DNA of 64,000 nt from Bursaphelenchus xylophilus (taxonomy: Eukaryota > Nematoda > Chromadorea > Rhabditida > Aphelenchoididae): the NCBI GenBank assembly GCA_904066235.2, contig CAJFCV020000002.1, forward strand, positions 7,626,001-7,690,000, given 5' to 3'. A program made the position numbers and the translations under genes. Below are positions 12,731-25,321 of this stretch, in pieces. Below the pieces are notes generated by a model. It was not told where the DNA came from. It made no database searches and was given only the letters and a program-made list of their open reading frames with translations. Numbering within the stretch: position 1 is the stretch's first letter; every line of letters begins with the position of its first letter.

Positions 12731-15253
12731 AAGGTTACTATTCAACTGCATTGTTGATGAAGCCATATAATCGGCTTTATTGAAAAATTCATTGGATTAA
12801 AATGTTGCATTTGTTGTGATAAACAACACAATGCCTGGAGGCTATTTACGTGTTGTAACTCCTTTCCCCTAAAACTGCAGTAAAATTGAAGGGAAATGCA
12901 TTTGGCGGGCGCCCCTTGGGAATTCCGAAAGGCCAAAGACGACCCAAAATTGCAGTAGGAAGCGGGGAGTGCATGTATAGTCGGCTCTCTGCCTCCTTAC
13001 AACTCAATCTTTACTGGTTACAGGTCAATTTTTTGCAACCCCTGTATTCCGTCCATTTATTTGGCGCCATGAATAATTTGGGTTCGCTTTCCTAATAAGT
13101 GTAACGCCAGTAGAAAGCCCAAAAAAGGGAAAGTAATTTTGGGATCGGAGGGGGGACTGACATCTGCCCCTTCGCTCTCATTTCCCTTCCATGAGGCCAT
13201 TGACCCCGGCTTCTCTTTCGCTGGATTCCGGCTTTCCAAACCCCCGATAAAACCACAAATCTGCATACTAGATTGGCGTTGAAACGCGGCTTGTTTCGCG
13301 GGCCTTGCAATCTTTCAACTGCGGGGGTTCGATGTTGTTGTTGTTTATTAACTTATCGTCAGTGTAATATCTGTATTACATATAAAGATAGGGTTTCTTT
13401 CATTTCGAGGTTAACCTCAGCACTCCTCTCTCTAGGAATTTGCGGATCTGATTATTTGTGTGCCTTAGAAGATCAGCACGATAAAACTTTGTTACCTCGC
13501 TTATCATAGCCAACATCTTGTATTTTTTGATTAACTAATGAGTTATCTATTCAATAATGGCCTTTCCCACAGGAGAATGGCCATGACACACTCTGTGCAC
13601 CCAAATCTCTGAATGATACATCAAGGGTCTTTTTTCGATAAATATTGCCTCCAAAAAACGAACGGAGGCAATTGCTCCAAAAACGGCGGCCGACGAAACA
13701 TTCATTCCCCGAGGCCGCGTCGTCTTCGGCCGCCCTCAATTTTCCCTCAACGGGCCGAAAAAAGCCCGGTCATGGCTGCCGGCGATTTCGCAATGCGGGA
13801 GGGAACGCTATTTTGTATTTCTCGGCCATTGTCCTTCTCTCTCCTCGGGGCAGGACGCTTTTACTTTCAAATTTGAGAATCTTTTTTTGTTTTCCCCACA
13901 AAAAAGTTTTAATTTCTCCAGATCCGTCGCGCACTAAAGGTCAGAGGGGACACAGGTGTGGGGCAGGGGAAGGGAAAGGAGAGCACATCGCCCGCACTGT
14001 TCCGTCCGATTGCGCAATCGGGTGGAGTTGCGTTATTCTTCGGACCGAAGGGGGAAATCCGCCTTGGAGGCCGTTTTGAAATACTGAGTAATTCGAGCGT
14101 CGTTCTCATTACTTTGTCGGCACCCCACGGTAATTTTCGGATTTTTTTAGAAGAATAGCGGCAGTTGTTTTTTTTTTCAAAACCACTCGTTTTTTGAAAG
14201 CAATTCTACACAAAATTCATAAACGTAATGTCCAACATACCATCCCGACTTAATCTGTTTCCTTTATAGTACATCTGCCTCTAAAGGCCACGAAAACCCT
14301 CTGCCCATCTGGTTCTCATTGTTGTCCTTGAGTTTGTTGTTCTGAATCATCCGATATTGCATTAGACGTCTCCTTATCTCATCTTCAAACTTCCGCTGCT
14401 TGCTGGAAGGTGCGAACGCGCGATTAACAATTTTCGAAAAACAGCTATGGCATTCGAAAGTGGCTATTCCGGCCTCTTCGAGTTTTTTGCCAGCGGCCGA
14501 ACAGTCGTTCCATATTTTTTGGTAATTTTCTCTTCCCGGAAAGTGTTTTTTTCGTTACGTGGCCTGATTTCCCCTTTCGGTTTGGAAGGACCGTTGGAGA
14601 GAATTCCCACAACTGGACCGTTCGCGAACGCGTTCGTCACCGTACCTTAGGTAAAACTGTTTTCCTAGAGATTTTTTACACCAAAATCTAACTTCGGTGG
14701 CGCCTTTCAATATTTTTTTCTTCAGAGGAGTTGACCAAAAGCCCTTTCTTTCTCGAAATGACAATAGGTGTCAGACCTGAGTCCACGTCAGATAAGACAA
14801 ATGCCCCTAGGACATTGGCTCTGACCTTTTGACGGGTTTTCAGTGTTATAAATCTCCAGAAACACCTCTATTTTTGGCAGCACTAGATCTTTTATAGGTT
14901 TTACCATGGTAACTTGTAACCAGCCACAGAAAACGGCTGTTAATAGGTCCGGGGATATTCGAGCGGGAATTTGAGCTACAAACCAGGACTTCCCTGAACT
15001 TCAAGGGGGATTTTGGCGTTCTGCACTAGGCGGGGAACCGTCATTTTCCTTCGCGCGCCTCTTTTTCTTTGTTTCATCATTTTTTAATTTGTGTCCTAAC
15101 ATACGACTACGATTTGTATAACGCTTCTGCGTTCTCAATTAGCATAAACTCCGTGTTCTTGCATTTTTTGTTGGTTTACGTGTTGATATTGTGAACTTTT
15201 GGTTTGTTTCAGCAGTTTGTGCCTAACCTAAACCTTTGAGCCTCTGAGCAAAG
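12731..15253. other. Intergenic region upstream of beta-tubulin
   Basis: A 2.5-kb region with pyrimidine-rich and G/C-rich patches. Nothing with recognisable homology was found. The minus strand is open from 14554 down to a stop at 14264 and reads like a plausible protein end, but it has no start codon (see findings). Directly before the tubulin gene a TTTCAG acceptor ends at 15212, leaving a 41-nt leader before the ATG. Confidence 0.5.
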
Positions 15254-16891
<1,638 letters not shown>

Positions 16892-17342
16892 GCTCGCTCA
16901 AGTCCACTTGAATCCCCTTTGTCCGCTTGTCTGTCCTTCCATATAATTTATCGTGGCCTATGCTATGATTTCCCCTAATTTTATTCATAAAACCTTTTAC
17001 ATGAAAACTAAAATTGTAATGAAAGGATTGTTGCTTTCTCCTAATGCTTCGAACAAAGTTAACTATTATTAGTATATCTGAGTTACTTTAACATCTATTT
17101 TATGGCATTCGTTCACATTTTTACAACGGCGAGGGCACTTTGGCATTATAAAAATGTTTTTTGAATGTGTTGATTGAAGGGTACGATGTACTAAAAAGGA
17201 GCGGCGATTATGCTCATGCTCAAGAAGAGTGCTCGAATTTGCATACACTGGATTATCAAATTCGGGGTAATGGGAATACTCATATCGAGTCCCTCTTGCG
17301 TCTGTCGGTCGGTTGTGTTCGTTCTGTTCATCAATTTTTCGA
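16892..17342. other. Short intergenic region
   Basis: 450 nt between the tubulin stop and the next start codon. It holds the tubulin 3' UTR and presumably the promoter of the decarboxylase-like gene. No clear poly(A) AATAAA, repeat or gene is visible; the open frames here are not spliced into anything. Confidence 0.5.
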
Positions 17343-20053
17343 ATGCAGTGGTCACTTCCGGGATGTGTCCTGGGACTGTTCTTGTTTCTGGTACCTGTGG
17401 TGTCGGCATCGAATGAGATCCTCGTCATTCACAATAAACCGAGTGACACGCTCATCTTGAAGACGGTAAGGTTACCTTTAATTTAAAGGAATACTGTATT
17501 ATATTTCCGAAATTATTGAAGGATAAGAGCAGTTATGTTTAGGTAAAAAGAATTTTTGGCGAAAGTAATCTTCGATTCGTGGAAGAAGAGCCGGGATATT
17601 ACCATTGTGCTTCCACCTCGAATTCAATTCAAGCTGCCAAGAAGGTGAAGTTTATGATCTATGTGGCTGAGTAAGTCGATGAAAAATTGCATTTGTAACC
17701 GTCATTCCTCTCCAGAGGTGAATTATCCCGATGCTCCTTCAAAACCGTTCCCCATGTCCAGATTCTGACCTATCGTGGAGAAGTTGTTGTCCATTACCAA
17801 GATGGCACAAGCACGGATAGAGTATACCTGAATGAAGGAACGCTGAACGCCCTCATTGAACTGGCTAAGAATAAGTTGGATCGAAACTTTGGTGTTTCCT
17901 TGAACCTCTTTTCGTTCAATTCGATCTTGTTGTTGGCGATTGGAGTCGTCTCGGGATATATTTATGTCAAGAAGTTTGAAAAGAGGTAAGCCTACTGTAG
18001 TTGCCGGTTATCATTGTCCAGAGTGATGCTCCGTTCTTTCCCATCAACCAAATACGGTAACCGGGAGGATGAGTTGCTCCCAATTACCACCAATCACTTC
18101 CGTCTCTACATGGACAAGTTGTGCGACTTCATTGTGGAATATGTCAGATATCCACAGAAATATCGAGTCACTCCCGCGGCCAATCCTGGCTTTGTTTATA
18201 ATACCCTGCCTTTGGAGGCTCCAGAGAAGCCGGACTCTTTTGACCAAGTCATGCATGATGTCAAGAATCTGATCGTTCCTGGCGTAAACTCCATTTTGAC
18301 CACTTATTAAATATTTAATTAACACGATTAATCCTAGTGTTATATAAATTTTAGCTCCTCCATTGGCAACATCCCCGTTATCATGGATTCTTCCCGTCCG
18401 GTTTCTCCTTTGCGGATGTTCTTGGCGAGGCTCTCGTCTCCGCTCTGAGCGTTCTCAACTTTTCCTACGAATCTTCACCTTCTCTCACCGAGCTCGAGAT
18501 TACTGTAATGAATTGGATGGGAAAGGCGTTGGGATTCCCCGAATGTTTCCTTTACAATATGAATGATGTTGAGGGCAGCAAAGGAGGTGGATGTATTCAG
18601 AATTCGGCATCAGACGCAATCTATGCGGCAGTTTTAACCTCTAGACGTCTGGCCATTGTGAGACATTTGGCCAAGAAGTATGGCAAGAACTTCAACAAGG
18701 TATAAAAGGGCGACTGACGATTTGGAAGGTAATGATTTTTAGATTCCGAAGGAAGAGAGGAACGCCGAGGCATTTAAGATCATGTCCAGGCTGGTTTGTT
18801 ACTACTCGGATCAGGCACATTCATCCATCGAGAAGGCCTGTATGTTGGCAGCAGTTCAGCCAAGAGCTGTCAAGACCAATCCAAACACCTTCACCCTTAC
18901 TGGATCCGCCCTTCAAAGAGCCATGGATGAAGATGCGGCCAAGGGGCTCATCCCTTTCCATGTTCATATTACATTTGGAACCACCAATCTGGGAACTTGT
19001 GAACCCATCGAAGAATGCGCCAAGGTCGCCAAGAAGTATAAGGCTTGGGTAAGAGGTGCTCATGTTGTGAATTGAGAAGAATGAATGAGAGTAACTGATG
19101 GTTCTCCAGGTCCATGTCGATGGCGCTTACGGAGGTCCGACCATGCTTCTCCCAGAATACCGCCAATTATTCGACGGACTCGAGAAGGTGGATTCGATCG
19201 ACGTCAACATGACCAAGATCTTATTGATGACTGTGTCGTCTACCTTGTTCTACACCAAGAGAAAACAGGATGTGACCCGTACCTTCACAATTGAACCGGA
19301 ATATCTGAAACGATCGGGACAGAAGAGAGGTGTGCAGGACTTTAGACATTGGAGTATCAACCTGAGTCGTCGAGCTTTTGTCATCCCAATTTGGTTTACC
19401 ATCAGATTGTTTGGATTGGAGAATATGAGAAAGTATATCAGAAGGGTAAGGGCCTAGTATAATGTATAATTCTAATGGCTTAGCTCATTGCCTATCGCAA
19501 ATACTTCCAAGGTCTGATCCAAGACGACCCTCGCTTTGTGATCGTTGGAATACCGTCGATCTCCGTTGTTGGCTTCAGATTGAAGACTCATGATAAGGAG
19601 AGAGGAGACACCTTGACCAGAGCTCTCTGTGAATACGTTAATCGCAGTGGAAAACTCTACTTTACCTTTGCTGCTCCTCAGGGTGTTTCCACCATCAGAT
19701 TTAGCCCGGCCCATCAGCTGAGTAAAGAGGATGACATCCGAGAAAGTTATCAGATTCTCAGCGATCTCACCGACGAATTCTTGAGCTCCAAACGTAAGGA
19801 AATGCGGGGAAGCATTAAGTCTTCGTTTTTTAGAAGGCCTCGTCAACGAATTGAAGTACGCCACCAATCTGGTGAACACTCCAGTTAGAGGATCCCGCAA
19901 TTACATGATGAACATGTCCGCTACGGATTTGGTATGTTAAATTTGCGGACAAGTTCATCCTCGAGCTTTTAGAAGTCCCTGAACACTCCTACCAGACAGT
20001 CCAGTCTTTCCAAGGTCTCCGACATCAACACCGCCCAGCCTATTATTCTCTAA
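17343..20053 (+). CDS. Membrane-anchored aromatic-L-amino-acid decarboxylase-like protein (PLP group II)
   Basis: Ten exons (17343-17465, 17543-17670, 17716-17985, 18022-18283, 18355-18699, 18743-19048, 19110-19445, 19484-19793, 19834-19931, 19973-20053) give 752 residues. Residues 1-25 form a signal peptide (MQWSLPGCVLGLFLFLVPVV). Residues 26-146 are an unrecognised luminal region with one Tyr-Tyr-His-Cys motif. A membrane helix spans about 147-168 (SILLLAIGVVSGYIYV). Residues 185 to about 690 match DOPA/tyrosine/histidine decarboxylases: SSD-like YYSDQAHSSIEKA (ring-stacking His), FGTTNLGT, VHVDGAYGG (Asp for the PLP nitrogen), the PLP-lysine region VNMTKILLM, and FRHW. The Lys is kept, but the near-universal His before it (PHK) is Thr. 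The anchored part and enzyme part are joined through a 36-nt phase-compatible intron, so they look like one gene. The substrate and activity are unknown. Confidence 0.88.
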
Positions 20054-20835
20054 AACACGATGATTCCCGTAATACTGACTGTATATGGCTATAATTTATG
20101 GTGATTCTGAAGATAAATTTCTTGTGAATTTCTTGGACTATACAAGTTATTATTTAATCATGGAAGATTATATAAAATTAGAGATTATGTAGAATAAATC
20201 TGCATATTCTAGAAGGGTTTGAAGTAGAAAACTGCAAACAGAACGGCATCCAACATAATCATCAAACAATTAGTCACAAAACTTGAAGAAGAACAGGGCA
20301 AAATCAGGGCTCTCATTGAATAAAAGAGGATAAAGAAATCAGCACGGATTCGACAATATAAAACCCGTATCGAGTATTTAGAGTAGAATTTATAGCAGGA
20401 ACTACCAGTGGTTACGTCTGAGTATAGGTGTGTTCGAGTAGTTTCAGCCAGAATATTCCCACCCGCATTTCACCGAAAGCGTGATATTTTTCCGATCAAA
20501 TTCTATAATCCCGGAAAATTCTGTTTGTTTTTTGATATTTATATTCACATGTTCAAGTCTAGATCCGATATATAATGTATTCGTAGCTAGCCTTAAACTA
20601 TCTTGCAATCAGATTTAATTTATTTTGTTGTAACCGGGAGAGGGGACTCCTTGACTAGATCGTAATCATTTTATTTTATGCCAATTTTAACAAAACATTT
20701 ATGATTAAATTTGCTAATACATTTCTATAATAATTTTTTTACACGGTATTACGCTGAGATCAGGCGATGGCAAAAATAAAAACGTTTTAGTGAAAGACAA
20801 GATTAGTGAGGTAAACAATAAGTTTTGATTTGAAA
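20054..20835. other. Convergent intergenic region
   Basis: 780 nt between the 3' ends of the decarboxylase-like gene and the GPCR gene. It is A/T-rich and I see only 3' UTR-like sequence, with no repeat or gene. Confidence 0.5.
20193..20198 (+). terminator. Poly(A) signal AATAAA
   Basis: Canonical hexamer 140 nt after the stop codon of the decarboxylase-like gene. Confidence 0.45.
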
Positions 20836-22421
20836 TTAGATATCCGAAGCGTGTGTTTGAGGTCCAGAAGTTCGTCGTTGTTCCAGCATCGGATGCTCTT
20901 CGGTGTGTAGGGTGGATGGCCCTAAGAGAATGGAGAATTTGGTCTTGAGTTGGGCTCCAGTCCAACTGCACCATTCCGTTTCATGTCTCAGTAATCGTCG
21001 GAGAGATTCGAGTAAAAGACCTCGGTACCTTTTCGAAACGAGGCAGTAAATACAGAAATTGAGGGAGGCATTTAGGAATACGAGCTGAAATGTTTTTAAA
21101 GTTATAATCGTTTGTATAATTTTGCGACTCCAAAAAGTATCATAATTTTGGTTTTTGCAGCTTTTCTCTAAAATACGGAAACTCTTCAAAATAATTTTTT
21201 GGGACATCATTTCTAGTAGACTGATGCCCATTGGCGCCAAATATGACACATTTCTATTCACAATCACAAAAGTTACACTCATTTTTAAAGTGCGGTTATA
21301 ATTATGACTCACACTGTATAAGGCTTATTTTAAAGTATGAAATCACTACTTACCAACTGACTAATGCACATGTATATGACCACAGTTGGATGATATGGCC
21401 CCAAGTAGTCGTATAATAAGCGGGCTGGCGCTTGCGGGCCGATGCAAATAAAGAGAAGTAAAACAACTGCAAAAAGCATTGCATTCGCATTGAATTTATT
21501 GTGATTTGGTTCTTCAGACGGCTGTAACATGGTCGTATCTGCTCCACTTGATCTTCTTTTGTCTGATTCGACCACTTGCCGCAAAGTTCGGACTAGTAAT
21601 GAGTTGAGGATGAGAATAAGTAAGATCGGGAAGATGTTGAACATGATCAAGGAAATCAAATTGGTCATACGGTAGTACATCTGCAAATAAACACAATAAT
21701 AGCTACTTGGATTTGTACCTGGCCTTACCTGCAAAGCCGGTTCTGTTTTCATCGTGATTACGTAATAATAATGATTACTGTCACCATCAAGACACTCCGT
21801 TACTTTATAAACTAATGGCCATTGTAAACTACAGCCAAATGCGATGATCAAAGACGAGGTAACTGCTAATAGAGAGGTCTTGGACGTGCAAACTCGATGA
21901 GCCCACAAGGGTTTGCAAACACAGACATATCGCTCGATATTGAACGCCACCACTACTCTAAAACATAATGAGAATATAATTTCAAATTAAATTTGATGGC
22001 CATGAATAAGAAGTGTTCAAACTTACAATATAGAGGCCCTGAAGAAGGTAGAGGCCAACGTTCGAATATACAGCACCATATTCGTGTACAATGCATTCAA
22101 AGTTGAACTGCGTATAAAGAAGTGTAAACTAGATGGAGTCACATCTAATGTAGCGAAAATCAGAAAAAGAGAATCGAACAAAGCAAGGGAAACCAACAAA
22201 TGCCAGGAAGGGATACGTCTTGCCGCCTTATTTGAGGTCAATATGTACAAATTGAGGAGATTACAAAGTAATCCGAGCAATGCAATTGAAGGAAGAATAA
22301 GAACATTGGAATACCAAACGAGATCAAGGGCATCTGAAGGAGAATCTACTGCAAGATGAGGTCGGATCGAACAAATATTGAAGATTTCCGACTCTTCTAG
22401 GAAGGCGAGATCTTCATCCAT
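20836..22421 (-). CDS. Class A GPCR, FMRFamide-receptor-like
   Basis: Four exons (22027-22421, 21729-21957, 21354-21680, 20836-21084) give 399 residues with seven hydrophobic helices. TM1 (VLILPSIALLGLLCNLLNLY) has the conserved Asn. The end of TM3 reads FNIERYVCV, an ERY form of the DRY motif. TM6 contains LLFICIGPQAPARLL. TM7 ends in NASLNFCIYCL, where the usual NPxxY is NFxxY, a variant common in neuropeptide receptors. The pattern fits the nematode FMRFamide/neuropeptide receptor families (frpr/dmsr type), which couple peptide binding to G proteins at the plasma membrane. A TTTCAG acceptor lies 2 nt upstream of the ATG (exon start 22423), as for trans-splicing. The ligand is unknown. Confidence 0.9.
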
Positions 22422-23123
22422 GGCTGAAACATGTTGTTCATTGTTTAATTGTAATCAATTTAAAATTTTTAGAGCCCGTTTCATTGCAAGAAAAAATTAT
22501 AAAAATGATTAAATAACTCAACAAAGTACGATCTAAAATTGTGATTGAGAATTTATTCCTACCATCTTTCCGATATGACAAAGCAAATTCTGACATGATT
22601 TCTAAATATAACTTTCAATTATTTACTACAACAAACATAACATTTGTCTACTCTACAGACAACTGTAACATAAACCACCAACCCACAAACATATATATCC
22701 CCTCCGGTCAAAGAATACGTTCCAGACATTGGATCTCATAAAAACAAAGTTTTGGGGCGGAAAGTGCATGAGTGAGATTTCTTTGGATTTGTGATCGAAA
22801 AATGGGCGCAGTAAAAGAGGAAAGCGAGGGGAGGGAGTTTGGACAAACAACCAGATCGACCGCGGAATCGAGAAGCCAAAAAATATTTAGAGACTTCTTT
22901 AAAGTGGGTCATACGGGCTAAATTTGGACACCAGCTGGAATTGAAAGGGAAAGAGGTTTTGGTGAAATTACAGTATCCTCCTTTCAACGATTAGACTTTA
23001 TTTTAAGACTCCAGAAAGCAGATCTACCTTGATTTTACAAGAGTCAAGTGTATACATAAATTACAATTATCACTCGAGATTTTTCAAAAATCATCATATC
23101 GTTAATGTCCCTTCAACTTTTCA
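22422..23123. other. Intergenic region upstream of the GPCR
   Basis: 700 nt of A/T-rich sequence that presumably holds the GPCR promoter. I see no repeat or coding exon that can be supported. Confidence 0.4.
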
Positions 23124-23585
23124 CTATCTCTTAGCCCCTTCCCGTACTTTTACAAACAGAATGACCACCAGTAAACTGAAAACAATGACGAATTCCCGCA
23201 TATATTTATATAACTGTTTGGACACCATCTTCTCACTTTTTCGACGTCCTGCACTCGGTAAACGAGGGAAGTCGTGACCTTCGGGGACTATAATATAATG
23301 GACATTGTCCCGGGTCAATAAAACGAACGCCTCAGGACATGATTTATAATATTGGAATGTGGTCGGGAGAAGGAAGAGAAAGGGATGCAAATTAGAAGAT
23401 TTGAGGGGATCTATGGGATGAATTTAATGGCGTTTTGAGAAAAGAGATAGCCGGAGTATTCTGTTGGGTGCGTAAGGCTGAATTTCACATCGAATAATTT
23501 ATTTTTTACTTGTCTATTTTCCCCAACGTGATGTCTCACCAAAGAAAACGACAAAACTCTTCGAACAAAGTGTTTTGAAAGCCAT
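23124..23585 (-). CDS. Possible small tail-anchored membrane protein (tentative)
   Basis: Two exons (23540-23585 and 23124-23410) join in phase through a GTGAGA donor and a CCCATAG acceptor to give 110 residues. The protein would start MAFKTLCSKSFVVFF and end in one hydrophobic helix (FVIVFSLLVVILFVKV) followed by a short basic tail, as in tail-anchored proteins. The central part (RDNVHYIIVPEGHDFP) is not low complexity. I do not recognise it. The gene sits between the GPCR and nucleotide-sugar transporter genes on the same strand. The acceptor lacks a strong pyrimidine tract, so the model is tentative. Confidence 0.4.
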
Positions 23586-23930
23586 CCCTCATGTATTAAT
23601 ACAAAATAATGTGTTGCTGGTCATTGTCCGGCGAAGAAAGCAAAGACAAATACCGAACTGTTTTTTGGGTTCCGACGGAAATCTTCTCATTGTTCAATCT
23701 TATCGTATTTATCCGTTTATTAGAAATTTAACCAAGCTCTCAATAATACTAAATATCACAACATATGGGCAAGTGGAATACAACCGATACATGAACTTAG
23801 TGAGCTATAATAAGGCACTTAAAGCAAAACAGAATCCAAAAGATTATAGTGTTTTCGGAAATAAAATATAAAAATAACTACAACGTACTAACTATGTAAA
23901 TGATATAAAATAATTACAAAATTAGCCACA
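23586..23930. other. Short intergenic region
   Basis: 345 nt before the 3' end of the nucleotide-sugar transporter gene. An open frame on the + strand (23575-23871) is antisense to the tentative small gene and has no recognisable features. Confidence 0.4.
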
Positions 23931-25321
23931 TTAACCTAACAATCGCTGTGTGTCCTTCGGGGAAGTGGGTTTAATTGTGATTTCTCGTTTGGCGACAGAC
24001 TTTGTTCGGAATGTGACGTATGTATATAAGACCGAACCGAGGACACTGATGTTGACACCGACGAAATTGGCCCATTGGAAGACGTAATCACCACTCGAGA
24101 CCATACCAGCGTATGTTACGACCAGATTCTGAAACGATAACCATTAGAAATTGAATTACATCACCATTCTTCTGATGTAATCAAAGTAAAATATAAATAT
24201 CTCACCTTGATGGGTCCGACACAAGTCGTCGTCAACGCGGAGTTGTAATGAGTACACAGTACTAACGAGTAGTTGAGAACGAAGCCACAGATCGATGACA
24301 AAAGGAAGCACAGCACAACTGATGTAGTCATATTCCCGGCCTCCACATAGGCCCTCACTTTCTCGGTATCTTCGGTGTAGAAGGCGAGAAGTGTCGCTGG
24401 GACAATCATGAACAAGGAATTGTAGTAGAGAAGACCCCACTTCCCGAGATCTTTCGAATCCAGCTTCTTTTTCATGTAGACTCCATTGGCTGCGGTGAAA
24501 ATGTCATTAATCAAGATCAGGAAGTACCCATAGGCGTCGAAAGAGAGGTCGTATCTAAACAAAAGACATTAAACACCACGAACGTGAATTTTAAAGTACT
24601 AATGAGGGATTGAACTTACATGGCTGCAATAAAAGAGCCAAAGATCATCAAAAACACACTGACTTTGGTGGCAAATGGAACATTCACACTAAAAAACACC
24701 TTCATATACTCATTCATAAGATAAAAATATCATGGCGCCAGGGAAAACAAGACATTCAGAAGATCTTACCCCAACAATAGATACTCAAAAACCATAGTCA
24801 AGAAGATGGAAAATCGCCGAAGAACAGTGAACATGGGCAAACTGAAATAATTGTTGGCGTTAGGACAAGCTACACATCAAAAACATCTATTAAAACTAAT
24901 TATTACTTCAATTTCTGTGTGGAGCCAAGACCTGAGACCAAATTAACGAAATATATCAATGGCAATGGGAAAATCCTTCGTGGAATTGAGTTGTCGCATC
25001 TCGGAAAATCAACAATATTACATTTTTGAGCCGTGAATAACACCAGCACGGTGGCTGCCATCTGTCCCAACCCAACATAGAGGAACGAAGGAAACCTGAA
25101 AGAAATTATTAAATCAAAAGGCCAACTATAACATCAATTGGCACGTCTAGAAATATACAAGCTTATCGCCTAAACACGAATAATAATAATCAAAAAAAAG
25201 CTTACTTGAGATTGGTCAACAAGATCTTGTTAACAAAAACGATCAGCACCGAGGTTAGGCCAAAGAAGACAGCTGATCCAACCCGGGAAAAGAGGGAATG
25301 CCCTGGCTTTTCCACGCCCAT
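23931..25321 (-). CDS. sqv-7: SLC35D-family nucleotide-sugar transporter (SQV-7 type)
   Basis: Six exons (25206-25321, 24907-25095, 24770-24841, 24620-24688, 24206-24554, 23931-24128) give 330 residues with about ten hydrophobic helices. Motifs shared with SLC35D1/D2 and SQV-7 include [60 protein letters not shown] and the C-terminal [20 protein letters not shown]. Family members are Golgi/ER antiporters that import UDP-glucuronic acid, UDP-N-acetylgalactosamine and related sugars in exchange for UMP, feeding glycosaminoglycan synthesis. The start ATG follows a TTTTCAG acceptor by 4 nt (exon start 25325), consistent with trans-splicing. The family assignment is secure; the exact sugar specificity is inference. 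Confidence 0.93.
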
